Program-made: the position numbers and the translations under genes
Notes under the pieces: generated by a model
Seen by the model: the letters and a program-made list of their open reading frames with translations, nothing else
What the model was told of the DNA's origin: nothing
Databases searched by the model: none
In this document: positions 1-9,538 of the stretch, piece by piece
Numbering within the stretch: the first letter of the stretch is position 1
Layout: each line of letters begins with the position of its first letter
Source: JBFWRK01 sp050248955
GTDB lineage: Bacteria; Actinomycetota; Acidimicrobiia; Acidimicrobiales; Ilumatobacteraceae
Assembly (NCBI GenBank): GCA_050248955.1
Contig: JBFWRK010000001.1
Coordinates: forward strand, 692,654 to 756,653
DNA: 64,000 nt
Direction of reading: 5' to 3'

Positions 1-440
1 GCGCCGGCAAGGCCTCGATCGCGATGGTCTCGATGGAGCGGGCGATCTACGACTTCCTCGCGTCACTCGTGTTCGACCGGTTGTTCGTCCGCTTCCCGAA
101 CCTGCGTGTGATCTCGGTCGAGAACGGCGCGGAGTTCCTGCCCGACCTGTTCCGCAAGCTCCGATCCGTGCATCGACGCATCCCCGGTCTCTTCCCGGAG
201 GATCCGGTCGAGACGTTCAGACGCCATGTCTGGATCAACCCGTTCTGGGAGGACGACGTCCACGAGGTCGTCGAGTTGATGGGCGCCGATCGCGTCGTGT
301 TCGGTTCCGACTGGCCGCACATCGAGGCGCTACCAGCGCCGCTCGACTACCTCGTCGAGCTGAAGGAGTTCGACGCCGACGCCCGCCGGTTGATCCTGCG
401 TGACAATGCCGAGGAGCTGAACCGCCTGCGCCCTGCCTGA
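1..440 (+). CDS. amidohydrolase family 2 protein, C-terminal part
   Basis: The frame is open from the first base of the window (AGKASIAMVSMERA...), so the N-terminus lies outside. The visible 146 residues are the C-terminal part of a metal-dependent TIM-barrel hydrolase of the amidohydrolase 2 (ACMSD-like) family. The motif FGSDWPH near residue 108 carries the conserved metal-site Asp, and ENGAEFLPDLFRKL is typical of the preceding strand and helix. Family members decarboxylate or hydrolyse aromatic and cyclic acids, which fits the catabolic cluster downstream, but the substrate cannot be read from this fragment. Confidence 0.8.
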   Translation, partial: AGKASIAMVSMERAIYDFLASLVFDRLFVRFPNLRVISVENGAEFLPDLFRKLRSVHRRIPGLFPEDPVETFRRHVWINPFWEDDVHEVVELMGADRVVFGSDWPHIEALPAPLDYLVELKEFDADARRLILRDNAEELNRLRPA

Positions 441-516
441 GCCTCGTTGCGTCTTCGTCCGAACTGCGGACGATCCCCGGCGTCCTCTGGATGGAGGACA
501 GCAAGGGCGGGCGGAC

Positions 517-1803
517 ATGAACGGGACCTTGGTCGGGGAGAAGGCGATCGATGCGCTGCAGACGGCTGGCGCGACGAGCGTCGCCGTGCTGGTGGTGCAG
601 CCGGATCAACAGCGGCACGACATCTCGTGGCACGGCTTGGTCGAGCTGCTGACCGTCTCGTTCTCGGCGGTCCGGCTCGAGGTGGTGGCGGTGGCGGATC
701 CGACGGCTCTGCATCGAGAGGCGCGGATCGCGCCTCATGACGCACCGGGGACGCCTTGGCAGGCAGAGCACTTCGGTCTCGTGGTCGTGGTGATCTCGCG
801 GATCGAGGACCTCTGGTTGCTCTCGGGCTGTCCGGACTGGCGCTCGATGGCGGGCCGCTTCGTGCTCGTGCACGCGGAACGGCCGGGCGCCGTCGCAACG
901 GATGTCGACATCTGGGGGCTCACGCCGCTGCTCGAGGCGTTCGACCTCGTCGCGACGACCGACGCGTCGCTGTTCACGATGGCGGACGTGCACGTGATCG
1001 AGATGGGCTCGGCGATCGACGGATCGGCGTTGATGCTGCCGATCGGCGGTGTCCGGCCGATCGACCTGCTCGTCCTGGGACGCGTCACGCCGGCTCGCCG
1101 CCGTCTGCTCACGGAGTGGGCCGACCGCACAGGGCGGACGTGCGAGATCCTCGACGACGGGATGGGCGGCGATCGACGGTCACCGGCCGAGCTCCACGAT
1201 CACATGACCACCGCCAAGTTCGTGCTGCTCGATGAGCCGATCGGTCACGATCTCGACGACCTCAGGAGCGTCCCGCTCCGCAGGCAAGAGAGCGGCGCAC
1301 CGGGTGTCGCCGTCGTCGACGCGCTCGCAGCCGGATGCGGCATCGTCGGTCGCCTGCCCGTGGGAGGCGCGACGCGCCGGATGTTCGGCGAGCTGCCTGG
1401 TCTGTTCGATCTCGGCCCGGCGCCGAGAGACCTGCCGGCCGAGGTGGACGACCTGATCGACGACCCGATCGCGCTCGGCCTCGTCGCTGCGGCACACCGT
1501 GCGGAGGCCCTCCGCCGTCACGACGTCGCCCATCGCGTCCTGTCGTTGTTCCTGTCGCTCGACGCCCCTGTGCCCGATCAACTGCTGCGCAGGGTTCGCG
1601 CGCTCGAAGCGCTCGCAACGGCGACGCTCGACCGCGCCGCACGCGTCCACGCTGCCGGACCCGGTGGACAGCCGTCGGCGACGGCGAACGCGCCAGCGCC
1701 AGCGCCAGAACCTGTCGCGGCGCCCCGGGCACCCCGGCTGCCGTTCGCCATGTGGCCCTGGCGGACCATCGCCCGCCGCGCCGCTCACGCCGGCCGCTAC
1801 TGA
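517..1803 (+). CDS. hypothetical protein, weakly glycosyltransferase-like
   Basis: This 428-residue protein is not securely recognised. The start is an ATG 76 bases after the amidohydrolase stop, with a purine-rich AGGGCGGGCGG upstream. Residues 20-180 alternate hydrophobic strands and helices (SVAVLVVQ, GLVVVVIS, FVLVHAE), followed by a second Rossmann-like half beginning DLLVLGRVTPARRRLL and a stretch GVAVVDALAAGCGIVG. That layout resembles GT-B glycosyltransferases of the CgeB kind, but no diagnostic donor-binding motif is certain. The C-terminal 60 residues are Ala/Pro-rich and end in a basic tail. It converges with, and overlaps by 7 bases, the gene on the other strand. Confidence 0.55.
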   Translation: MNGTLVGEKAIDALQTAGATSVAVLVVQPDQQRHDISWHGLVELLTVSFSAVRLEVVAVADPTALHREARIAPHDAPGTPWQAEHFGLVVVVISRIEDLWLLSGCPDWRSMAGRFVLVHAERPGAVATDVDIWGLTPLLEAFDLVATTDASLFTMADVHVIEMGSAIDGSALMLPIGGVRPIDLLVLGRVTPARRRLLTEWADRTGRTCEILDDGMGGDRRSPAELHDHMTTAKFVLLDEPIGHDLDDLRSVPLRRQESGAPGVAVVDALAAGCGIVGRLPVGGATRRMFGELPGLFDLGPAPRDLPAEVDDLIDDPIALGLVAAAHRAEALRRHDVAHRVLSLFLSLDAPVPDQLLRRVRALEALATATLDRAARVHAAGPGGQPSATANAPAPAPEPVAAPRAPRLPFAMWPWRTIARRAAHAGRY

Positions 1804-4800
1804 CTCGGTGGTGGGCTCGGCGGTGGGCTCGCCGTCGTCGGCACGAGCGACCCGACGAGCTCGACCCATCGGTTCGCCGCCGCGTCGGCGAGCCTCGCCA
1901 CTCGCTCGACCGATCGGACCTGGGCAAGGTCTCGCAGCGCCTGCTTGTTCTCGTCGAGGAACCGCTCGGTGCGAAGCTCGATGTGGCCACCTTTGAGCAT
2001 TCCTGCCTTCTCGCGCCGGGTGTCGGCCCTCCTCGGGAAGATCGGATAGCGCAGCGCGGCACGGTCGTGCACGGCGAGCGCCGTCCGCCAGATCTGTACC
2101 CGGCCCACCGGGTCTCCCGACAGACGTTGCGTGGTCAGCAGATGTCGCCACACCTCCTGCTCCCTGACGAGCGCGTCCGAGACGAGGTTCGCATAGCACG
2201 ACCAGTCGCCCGGATCGCTGCGTCGACACGCCACGGCGGCGTCCCGCCAACCGTTGACGAGGTGCGTGCCGAGCGCCCCGATGAGTTGCGTCGTAAACAC
2301 CTCGTTCGAGTGACGCGACAACGCTTCTTGGATCGGCCGCTTCCGGTCGATGTACTCGTCCCGGAGCAGGTCGAGATACGCGAGCCAGTCCTCCACCCTG
2401 ATCTCGCTCGCTGCCCACCGGCTGAACCGGGGGTGCTGCCGTAGGCGATCGAGGTCGGGGTCCTCGTCCAAGAGCCAGTCGAGGACCCCGGCTTGGATCG
2501 CGTTCGCCCCTCGCCAGCCACGTCGACTGACGGCTCTCGTCAGCGCGCTGACCGCGTACTGCGCGGCGCGGTCGTTGGCCGACCAGTACCGATGCCAGGA
2601 CTCCTGACCGGCGCGCCCCGCCGGCTCGCCGGTGAGCTTCGGTCGAAAGTCCATCGTCAACGCAACGGAGCAGGCGCGGTAGTACCAGAGGTTCCACGTG
2701 CCCTCGCCCGTCCACCATCCCCGGACGGTCTCCACGACGTGGCTCCACGAATCCGTTCGGCCTTGGATCGCCAGGGCTCGCGAGCGGGACCACGATCGGG
2801 CGCGCCTGTCGTCGTCCCCTCGACTCGCCCCGGTGCCCACGGTCGGATCGGTGATCGTTGCATCGGCGTCGACGTCGATCACCCCGCGGAGGTAGTCGAG
2901 CCGCTCGAAGAAGCGATACTCGACGCCGTCGCGTGAGATCCGCACGAGCCTCGGTGACAGATACGGCCGGCTCCAGAGGTCCTTCGACCGCCAGAAACCA
3001 GGCGCCGCCAAGCGGCGCATCTCGATCTCCGCTGCTCGCAACGCGAAGAGGCGGAAGTCGAGCTGCGTGGCGAGCGAAGCGCAGCGCATCGCCTGTTGCG
3101 GCTGACGCTTGTAGAAGTCCGTGTCCTGCGCGAGCAGCTTGGCGAACTTGAAAACGGTGAACGCCAGCCGCTGACGGGTGCCCTGGAGGCCTTGCCACGC
3201 GGCGGTGTCACCATCGAGCAGCACACTCAACATCTCCTCCAGCTCGTTGCCGTGAGGGTCGCTCTCCTCGTCCGAGGAGGTTCGTTGCCAGTTGGCGATC
3301 GCCTCGTCGACGTCCTTCCGCTCGACGGGCAGCTTCCCATTCACGATCTGCTGGAAGAACCAGACCAGCTGATCTTCGGGCCGAGCCGGCGGCCGGAGCC
3401 GAACGTCTCGCTGCCCTCTGAAGAACCGTCGCGTCGTGGGAACGAGCGTCTCGAGCACCGGTGGTTCCAGCGGCCCTGATGACGTGGCAGGCGGCCGGCG
3501 TCGGTAGTCGGTGAAGATCAGTTCGCTCATCAGCGGGAACTCGCGTGCGAGGACAGAGCGATAGCGAGTGAACATGAATCCCCGCAGGCGGCGAGCGGCA
3601 TCAAGGCGATCGGTCAACTCGCGCTGCTCGGCGAGCTCGGACCGCGCGGACAGTTCGTGTCCATTGCCGAGCCCATACCCTTCCAGCTGCGCGACCTGAT
3701 CGCGGTCTGCGCGTCGGAGATCCTCGACCCAGCGTGGTATCCAGCGGTCCGTGGAGCTGAGCACCGTGGTGTACCTCCACATGATCTGTGTTGCCTCGTC
3801 GCTGACGACGCGACGCAGCGCTGGAAGACCGTCGATCCGTCCCTTGCTGTCGCACGGCTTCAGTTCTCCGCCCGTCGTACGTTCCGGGCTGAACCCGACA
3901 CCGCCGACGAGGAAGAAGTTGATCGCATCGACGTAGGTGACGATCGCGTCGTAGAAGTGGCCGAGCCGTTCGTGCACGTTGCCCTCGAGGTAGCGAACGG
4001 GGAGCGCGGACGGATCGTTCGCGACAGCATCTCGACAGGCGACGAGCGCCTCGTCGAATCGACGGGTCCTGTTCGCCGCGACAGCCTCGACGTAGTTGCG
4101 CAACGCACTGCCGTCGGGTGCCCAGCTGGGCGCGCGACGCGTGCTCGGTTCTGAATCGAGAGCCGACACGAAGGATGCGACGCGTGAGGCGACGTCGCGG
4201 GCGGCCTCTTCGAACGATCGTGCCCAGACGGTCTCCGCCAGCACCTGCTTCCCCGACGCCTGGTTGATCAGGGTGTACGTGAGGCCGAACTGCTCTGTTC
4301 TGTCCGACCGGCGCATGTCGGCTTCCAACCGGTAGCCGACGCGCCGCGTGCTCCGGCGGAGGAGGATCGAGGCGAGTTGAGCGACGAACTTCGGCACTGC
4401 AGCGATCGACGTCGGGATGTCGGGCTGCTCCGCCGGTCCTCCCGAACCCGGTACCGAGAGCGCTGGCAGCACGCCTGATCGGGAGAGACGGTCGCGGATC
4501 AGTGCTTCGAGGGTCGTGACCGATCCGGGTGCTTCACCGGAGGCGACGATCGACCCGACGGTGATCGGGGCGGAGACGTTCCGCCGGCCGTGTGCTCGCG
4601 CCGCGACGTATCCGAGCGCGAACACGAGCCCGAACAGGGCGATGAGGTATGCCGACGAGCTCTGATCATCGGGCGAGATGATTCGCAGATGCGACGCCAC
4701 CACATCGAGCCCGGAGCGCGCTCGCCCGACGATCGTCTCCGGCCTGACGATTGCATCGGGCGAGCCCGTGACTTCATAGGTGCGGTGCGACTCGATCCAC

Positions 4801-4910
4801 AGGAGCAGGCCGAACACCGCCGCCGGAGGCCCGAGCAGGAAGGTCCAGGGCGACAGCATCCCGAGGCGACGCGCCAGGACGTGAATCGGGTGCCGAACGA
4901 GCTCAGCCAT
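1797..4910 (-). CDS. large membrane-anchored TPR-like protein, unknown function
   Basis: This 1037-residue protein has two hydrophobic segments near the N-terminus (about residues 19-38, FLLGPPAAVFGLLLWI, and 86-104, AYLIALFGLVFALGYVAA) and a long, mainly helical soluble part. Around residues 285-335 the text reads like tetratricopeptide repeats (RRFDEALVACRDAVANDPSALPVRYLEG, then RLGHFYDAIVTYVDAI). No catalytic motif is visible. A scaffold or signalling role at the membrane is possible but inferred only from architecture. It stands alone on this strand with 150 bases of non-coding DNA upstream. Confidence 0.65.
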   Translation of the reverse strand: MAELVRHPIHVLARRLGMLSPWTFLLGPPAAVFGLLLWIESHRTYEVTGSPDAIVRPETIVGRARSGLDVVASHLRIISPDDQSSSAYLIALFGLVFALGYVAARAHGRRNVSAPITVGSIVASGEAPGSVTTLEALIRDRLSRSGVLPALSVPGSGGPAEQPDIPTSIAAVPKFVAQLASILLRRSTRRVGYRLEADMRRSDRTEQFGLTYTLINQASGKQVLAETVWARSFEEAARDVASRVASFVSALDSEPSTRRAPSWAPDGSALRNYVEAVAANRTRRFDEALVACRDAVANDPSALPVRYLEGNVHERLGHFYDAIVTYVDAINFFLVGGVGFSPERTTGGELKPCDSKGRIDGLPALRRVVSDEATQIMWRYTTVLSSTDRWIPRWVEDLRRADRDQVAQLEGYGLGNGHELSARSELAEQRELTDRLDAARRLRGFMFTRYRSVLAREFPLMSELIFTDYRRRPPATSSGPLEPPVLETLVPTTRRFFRGQRDVRLRPPARPEDQLVWFFQQIVNGKLPVERKDVDEAIANWQRTSSDEESDPHGNELEEMLSVLLDGDTAAWQGLQGTRQRLAFTVFKFAKLLAQDTDFYKRQPQQAMRCASLATQLDFRLFALRAAEIEMRRLAAPGFWRSKDLWSRPYLSPRLVRISRDGVEYRFFERLDYLRGVIDVDADATITDPTVGTGASRGDDDRRARSWSRSRALAIQGRTDSWSHVVETVRGWWTGEGTWNLWYYRACSVALTMDFRPKLTGEPAGRAGQESWHRYWSANDRAAQYAVSALTRAVSRRGWRGANAIQAGVLDWLLDEDPDLDRLRQHPRFSRWAASEIRVEDWLAYLDLLRDEYIDRKRPIQEALSRHSNEVFTTQLIGALGTHLVNGWRDAAVACRRSDPGDWSCYANLVSDALVREQEVWRHLLTTQRLSGDPVGRVQIWRTALAVHDRAALRYPIFPRRADTRREKAGMLKGGHIELRTERFLDENKQALRDLAQVRSVERVARLADAAANRWVELVGSLVPTTASPPPSPPPSQ

Positions 4911-5060
4911 CGCACTGCGTCAGCGGATGGGGGAGGGAGCGCGGCATGCACGACCGCATCGGGACGGTCGCCGTCAGGACATCCAATGCCCCCGCACCCA
5001 CGCCCATGCGGGCTCACCGTACCCGAACCGCGGGGGTGTGGATCGCCGCTGGGGAGCCCA

Positions 5061-5837
5061 TCACCGGGCCGAGTCGCCAGGTTGCACGCGGAAGCGCACG
5101 CCGCCGAGCAGCACCGTGTCACCGTCGGCGACCAGTCCTCTGCCCTCGGCTGCGGCGAGCACGCCGGCCGGCGACGCGACCCGCACATCGATGCCGCCGA
5201 GTCCTTCTCCGCGACCGTCGACGGCCGGCACGAACGTCAGCGTGGCGTTGTCGAGGCGGACGGACGGACGGTCCTCGGCATCGTCCTCGACGGGAAGGCC
5301 GAGGATCGCTGCCCACCGTGCCGCGACGGACTCCGGGTCCTCCGCCTGGATCTCTGCACCCGCGATCGCGACGATCGCGTCGGTCCGGGCGAGCTGCCAG
5401 TCAGGTCCGGCCGGCTCCCACGGTCCGTCCATCGCTTCGCCGCCGACCTGCACGTCGATCTCGAGGAAGCTGCCACCCGTGTCGCGGGGGTGGAGCTGCA
5501 GGAGTCGGTAGTGGTCGGAGTCCTGCTCGATCACCGTGCGCACCCCGAGCTCGGCGGCCCGCGCCTTGAGGCTCACGTGGTCGTCGCATTGCAGGATCAC
5601 CATGTAGCCGCCGTCTCCGCCGCGCCGTTCGAGGTAGCGCCCGGCAGCGGTGCTGTCACGGGTCGGCGCGACGACCTCCACGAACTGCGCTCCCGCCGGC
5701 ATGACAGCGTTGTGGAGCCCGAAGGCAGCGACGGCCGGATCGCGATGGGCGACGGCAAGTCCGAGCACGGCTCGGAGATCGTCGACGACCGGCTCGAGGT
5801 CGCGGGCGACGAGTGCGATCTGGCGCAGTCGGATCAA
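5061..5837 (-). CDS. VOC (glyoxalase-like) superfamily protein
   Basis: This protein has 258 residues if translation starts at the TTG at 5837. That start follows AAGGAG with 6 bases spacing, and the protein then opens LIRLRQIALVARDLEPVVDDL, a typical VOC beta-alpha start. The longer open frame upstream overlaps the divergent gene and is not protein-like. Two VOC half-modules are visible (residues 1-125 and 130-258), with QFVEVVAP and GSFLEIDVQVGG as the inner strands. It resembles the PF13468 glyoxalase-like group. It is divergent from the FAH-RraA gene with about 31 bases between starts, so the two probably share a promoter region of the aromatic cluster. The substrate is unknown. Confidence 0.75.
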   Translation of the reverse strand: MIRLRQIALVARDLEPVVDDLRAVLGLAVAHRDPAVAAFGLHNAVMPAGAQFVEVVAPTRDSTAAGRYLERRGGDGGYMVILQCDDHVSLKARAAELGVRTVIEQDSDHYRLLQLHPRDTGGSFLEIDVQVGGEAMDGPWEPAGPDWQLARTDAIVAIAGAEIQAEDPESVAARWAAILGLPVEDDAEDRPSVRLDNATLTFVPAVDGRGEGLGGIDVRVASPAGVLAAAEGRGLVADGDTVLLGGVRFRVQPGDSAR

Positions 5838-5868
5838 GGTCGGCTCCTTCGTCGGTGAGGCATCGTAT

Positions 5869-7335
5869 ATGATCGGCCGCGTGGCAATCGCTCCACCGAC
5901 ACCGACGAAGGTGATCGCCCTGCACCTCGGATACCGGAGTCGCGCGGCTGAGCGGGGCAAGACGCCGGCACATCCGTCGTACTTCTTGAAGCCCGTCTCG
6001 TCGCTCGCCGGCTCGGGCGATCCGGTCGTCCGCCCGACCGGCTGTGAGCTCCTGGCGTTCGAGGGTGAGATCGCGCTCGTCGTCGGGCGACGGGCGAGGC
6101 GGATCGACCCGTCCGAGGGATGGGCACACGTCGGATGGGTCACTGCCGCGAACGACTTCGGCGTGTACGACCTCCGCTACGCGGACCTCGGGTCGAACCT
6201 CCGGTCGAAGGGCATCGACGGCTTCACCCCGCTCGGGCTCGACTACCTCGTCGCGACCGAGATCGATCCGGCGGATCTCTGCCTGCGCACGTGGGTCAAC
6301 GGCGAGCTCGTGCAGGACGCCTGCGTCCGCGACGAGTTGCTCTTCGACTTCGGTGCGATCGTGGCCGACCTCGCTCGGCTGATGACGTTGGAGGAGGGCG
6401 ATGTCATCCTCACGGGGACGCCCACGGGTTCGAGTGTGGTGGTGCCCGGTGATGTCGTCGAGGTCGAGGTCACAGCGGGCGAGCGGTCCACCGGGCGGCT
6501 GCGGAGCCCGATCGTCGCGTCCGACCACGAGCTGGCGTCGTTCGGTGCGATGCCGCGCTCGGACCCGGACGCGAGCGCTGCTGCCTGGGGGGCCCGCACG
6601 CCGCCCGAGAGCACCGACCCGGTCGGCGACCGCTACGGGTCCGCCGTCAGCGATGCGCTGCAGCGGGTGAGCACAGCGACGCTCGCGTCACAGCTGCGCA
6701 GGCGCGGGTTCGACGGCTGCATGCTCGACGGCCTGTCCAGCACCCGGCCCGATCGTCGGCTCGTCGGCTTCGCCCGGACCGTCTCCTACCTGCCGGCACG
6801 CGAAGACCTGTTCGCGGCCAAGTCCGCCGGGTTGAACGCTCAGAAGCAGGCGGTCGAGAACATCCGCCCGGGCGACGTGCTCGTCATCGGCGCGCGCGGT
6901 GAACGGAACGCTGGGACGATCGGGGACATCCTCGCCTTGCGTGCCCAGCGACGGGGTGCAGTCGGGATCATCACCGACGGTGCCGTGCGCGACAGCGCCG
7001 CGATCGCGGCCTTGGAGATCCCGACCTATGCGGCGGCGCATCACCCCGCAGTGCTCGGTCGGCGCCACGTCCCGTGGCAGGCGGATGTCGCAGTCGCGTG
7101 CGCGGGCGCGCTCGTCGAACCGGGTGATCTGCTCGTCGGCGATGCCGATGGTGTGGTCATCCTTCCGGACGCCTTCGTCGCCGAGATCGTCGAGGCTGCG
7201 CTCGAGCAGGAACGCGAGGAGCGCTTCATCGCGGAGCAGGTGGACGCGGGATGCTCCGTCGACGGCCTGTATCCGTTGAACGCCGACTGGCGACGGCGGT
7301 ACGACGTCTGGAGCGAAGGGAGCACCGACGGATGA
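5869..7335 (+). CDS. fumarylacetoacetate hydrolase domain fused to RraA-type aldolase domain
   Basis: This is a single 488-residue reading frame with two enzyme domains. Residues 1-235 are an FAH/HpaG-type domain: the core is FEGEIALVVGRRARRI, NDFGVYDLRYADLGSNLRSKGIDGFTPLG and LTGTPTGSSVVVPGDVVEVEV, with the acidic metal ligands of the family present. Residues 250-475 are an RraA / 4-hydroxy-4-methyl-2-oxoglutarate aldolase domain (GDVLVIGARGERNAGTIGDILALRAQRRGAVGIITDGAVRD). In meta-cleavage of homoprotocatechuate, FAH-type HpaG decarboxylates and isomerises the ring-fission acid, and a later aldolase splits the C7 product. The fusion could supply both steps, with RraA taking the place of HpaI; that is inference. 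The ATG at 5869 follows GGTGAGG; the stop overlaps the next start by 4 bases. Confidence 0.85.
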   Translation: MIGRVAIAPPTPTKVIALHLGYRSRAAERGKTPAHPSYFLKPVSSLAGSGDPVVRPTGCELLAFEGEIALVVGRRARRIDPSEGWAHVGWVTAANDFGVYDLRYADLGSNLRSKGIDGFTPLGLDYLVATEIDPADLCLRTWVNGELVQDACVRDELLFDFGAIVADLARLMTLEEGDVILTGTPTGSSVVVPGDVVEVEVTAGERSTGRLRSPIVASDHELASFGAMPRSDPDASAAAWGARTPPESTDPVGDRYGSAVSDALQRVSTATLASQLRRRGFDGCMLDGLSSTRPDRRLVGFARTVSYLPAREDLFAAKSAGLNAQKQAVENIRPGDVLVIGARGERNAGTIGDILALRAQRRGAVGIITDGAVRDSAAIAALEIPTYAAAHHPAVLGRRHVPWQADVAVACAGALVEPGDLLVGDADGVVILPDAFVAEIVEAALEQEREERFIAEQVDAGCSVDGLYPLNADWRRRYDVWSEGSTDG

Positions 7336-8063
7336 ACGGCAGCGGGAAGCGACCGCCCGACGTGAATGCTGGCCCTGGCGCGCCGACGTCGAAGGCAGAC
7401 CACGCGTATGCCGTGATCCGTCAGCGCGTGCTCGACGGCGCGACAGCGCCGGGCGACCGGCTGGTGATCGAGCAGATCGCGCGCGAGATCAACGTCAGTG
7501 CCGTGCCGGTCCGGGAAGCGATCCGCCGCTTGGAGGCAGAGGGCTACGTCACGTACACCCGCAACATCGGGCCGACGGTCACGAGCATCGACCTCGATCT
7601 GTTTCCGGAGACGGTCGAGGCGGTCGCAGTGCTCGAAGCTGCGGCAATCGGACTCGCCGCGCCGCACGTCACGGCTTCCGACATCGAGCGGGCGCGCGCC
7701 CTGAACGACACGTTGCGCACGAGCCTCGACGACCTCGACCCGATCCGCTTCACGCACACGAACCAGCTCTTCCACGAGGTGCTGTACCAGCGCTGCCCGA
7801 ACCGTCGCATCCTGGACATGGTGACGCGGGAGTGGGCGTTGCTGGCCACGACGCGGCGTTCGGCGTTCAGCGTCATACCGGAACGGGCTGCCAGCAGCGT
7901 GGACGAGCACGAGCAGCTGCTGCGGCTGATCGAGAGCGGCCGGCCCGGCGTGGAGATCGAGGCGTTCGCGCGTGGTCACCGGATGCGCACCGCGCGCGCC
8001 CTGTTGCAGCGCATCGGTGACGAGCTCGCCGACGACTCACCGGTTTCAGGGAGCGCGCGGTGA
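7332..8063 (+). CDS. GntR-family regulator, FadR/FCD subfamily
   Basis: This 243-residue transcription factor starts at an ATG inside the stop of the upstream gene (ATGA overlap). Residues 25-95 form the winged helix-turn-helix (AYAVIRQRVLDGATAPGDRL, then INVSAVPVREAIRRLEAEG). The remainder is an all-helical FCD ligand domain, where His residues in NQLFHEVLYQ, DEHEQLL and GHRMRT match the usual metal or acid-binding positions. FCD regulators commonly sense small carboxylic acids. Its place inside the catabolic operon suggests it represses the cluster until an aromatic-pathway acid accumulates. Confidence 0.88.
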   Translation: MNGSGKRPPDVNAGPGAPTSKADHAYAVIRQRVLDGATAPGDRLVIEQIAREINVSAVPVREAIRRLEAEGYVTYTRNIGPTVTSIDLDLFPETVEAVAVLEAAAIGLAAPHVTASDIERARALNDTLRTSLDDLDPIRFTHTNQLFHEVLYQRCPNRRILDMVTREWALLATTRRSAFSVIPERAASSVDEHEQLLRLIESGRPGVEIEAFARGHRMRTARALLQRIGDELADDSPVSGSAR

Positions 8064-9538
8064 GCCTGCCGTCGGTCATCCACCACTACATCGACGGTCG
8101 CCACGTCGAGAGCGTCGGCGGCGCGACCTTCGCGGTCACCGACCCGATCAGCCACGAGCAGTACTGCACCGCGTCGGCCGGCGGCCCGGAGGACGTCGAC
8201 CGTGCTGTCGCGTCCGCCCGGAACGCGTTCCTCGCCGGCGAGTGGGTCGGCATGTCGACCCGTGAGCGGTCGAAGGTCCTGATCGCGATCGCCGACGAGA
8301 TCGAGGCGCGTGCCGATCTGATCGCGACGTTCGAGTCGTTCGATGTCGGGCAGCCGATCACGCAGGCTCGTGGCACCGCCTTTCGCGCCGCCGAGAACTT
8401 CCGCTACTTCGCCGACGTGTGCGGTTCGCTGCACGAGGACGCGTTCCGTTCGAGTGCACAGGTCGGCTACGTGATCAGGCGGCCGAAGGGTGTCGCCGGC
8501 CTGATCACGCCCTGGAACGTCCCCTTCATGCTCGCGACGTGGAAGTTGGCTCCGTGCCTGGCCGCCGGTTGCACCGCAGTCCTGAAGCCCGCCGAGCTCA
8601 CCCCGCTGTCCGCCAGCTTGCTGCCCGAGATCCTCGAGGCCGCTGGTGTCCCGCGCGGCGTGTTCAACATCGTGCACGGCCTCGGCGAGGAGGCCGGCGC
8701 CGCGCTCGTGGCCCATCCTGATGTCCCCGTCATCTCCTTCACCGGCGAGACGACGACGGGGCGGACGATCATGCGCTCGGCGTCCGACCACCTGAAGGAC
8801 CTGTCGATGGAGCTCGGTGGCAAGTCCCCGTGCATCGTGTTCGCCGATGCCGACGTGGAGGCTGCGCTCGACAGTGCGCTCTTCGGCGTCTTCTCGCTGA
8901 ACGGCGAGCGGTGCACGGCCGGCTCGCGGGTGTTGGTGGAGCGCCCGATCTACGAGCGGTTCGTCGCCCGCCTCGGGGAACGGGCCGCAGCCATCCGCAT
9001 CGGCGATCCGTCGGATGCGGCAACCGAGCTCGGCGCCTTGATCTCGAAGGAGCACTACGAGCGGGTCCTGTCGTTCATCGAGACCGGCAAGCGCGAGGGC
9101 GCACGACTCGTGACCGGTGGGTCCCGGCCGGCCCACTTGACGACCGGGAACTACGTCGCGGCGACGGTGTTCGCGGATGTCGGACCGGAGATGCAGATCT
9201 TCCAGGAGGAGATCTTCGGACCGGTTGTCTGCGTCACACCATTCGAGGACGAGGCCGACGCGATCCGGCTCGCCAACGACACCCGCTACGGCCTCGCCGC
9301 CTACATCTGGACCGAGAACCTCCGTCGCGGCCATCGCGTCGCGCATCAGGTCGATGCCGGGATGCTCTGGCTGAACTCGCACAACGTTCGTGACCTCCGC
9401 ACGCCGTTCGGCGGCGTCAAGGCCAGCGGGCTCGGCCGCGAAGGCGGCCACCACAGCCTCGACTTCTACACCGAGTCGAGCATCGTGCACGTCGCCCTCG
9501 GCGACACCCACGTCCCCAGATTCGGAGTGACCACGTGA
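8060..9538 (+). CDS. hpaE: HpaE-like aldehyde dehydrogenase (5-carboxymethyl-2-hydroxymuconate semialdehyde)
   Basis: This is a 492-residue NAD(P)-dependent aldehyde dehydrogenase. The catalytic Cys is about residue 285 in FSLNGERCTAGSRV, the general base Glu about 251 in MELGGKSP, and the cofactor loop is TPWNVPFMLATWKLAPCLAAG. The signature around Cys and the full length fit the HpaE/BetB-like group. In the homoprotocatechuate pathway this enzyme oxidises the semialdehyde left by HpaD. It starts at a GTG overlapping the regulator stop, and its own stop overlaps hpaD by 4 bases, so the genes are translationally coupled. Exact substrate specificity is inferred from its neighbours. Confidence 0.85.
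   Translation: MSLPSVIHHYIDGRHVESVGGATFAVTDPISHEQYCTASAGGPEDVDRAVASARNAFLAGEWVGMSTRERSKVLIAIADEIEARADLIATFESFDVGQPITQARGTAFRAAENFRYFADVCGSLHEDAFRSSAQVGYVIRRPKGVAGLITPWNVPFMLATWKLAPCLAAGCTAVLKPAELTPLSASLLPEILEAAGVPRGVFNIVHGLGEEAGAALVAHPDVPVISFTGETTTGRTIMRSASDHLKDLSMELGGKSPCIVFADADVEAALDSALFGVFSLNGERCTAGSRVLVERPIYERFVARLGERAAAIRIGDPSDAATELGALISKEHYERVLSFIETGKREGARLVTGGSRPAHLTTGNYVAATVFADVGPEMQIFQEEIFGPVVCVTPFEDEADAIRLANDTRYGLAAYIWTENLRRGHRVAHQVDAGMLWLNSHNVRDLRTPFGGVKASGLGREGGHHSLDFYTESSIVHVALGDTHVPRFGVTT

Noticed and set aside
1180..3198. 672-codon minus-strand frame
   Set aside because: Overlaps the 1037-residue gene in another frame and is low-complexity Arg/Ala/Gly text.
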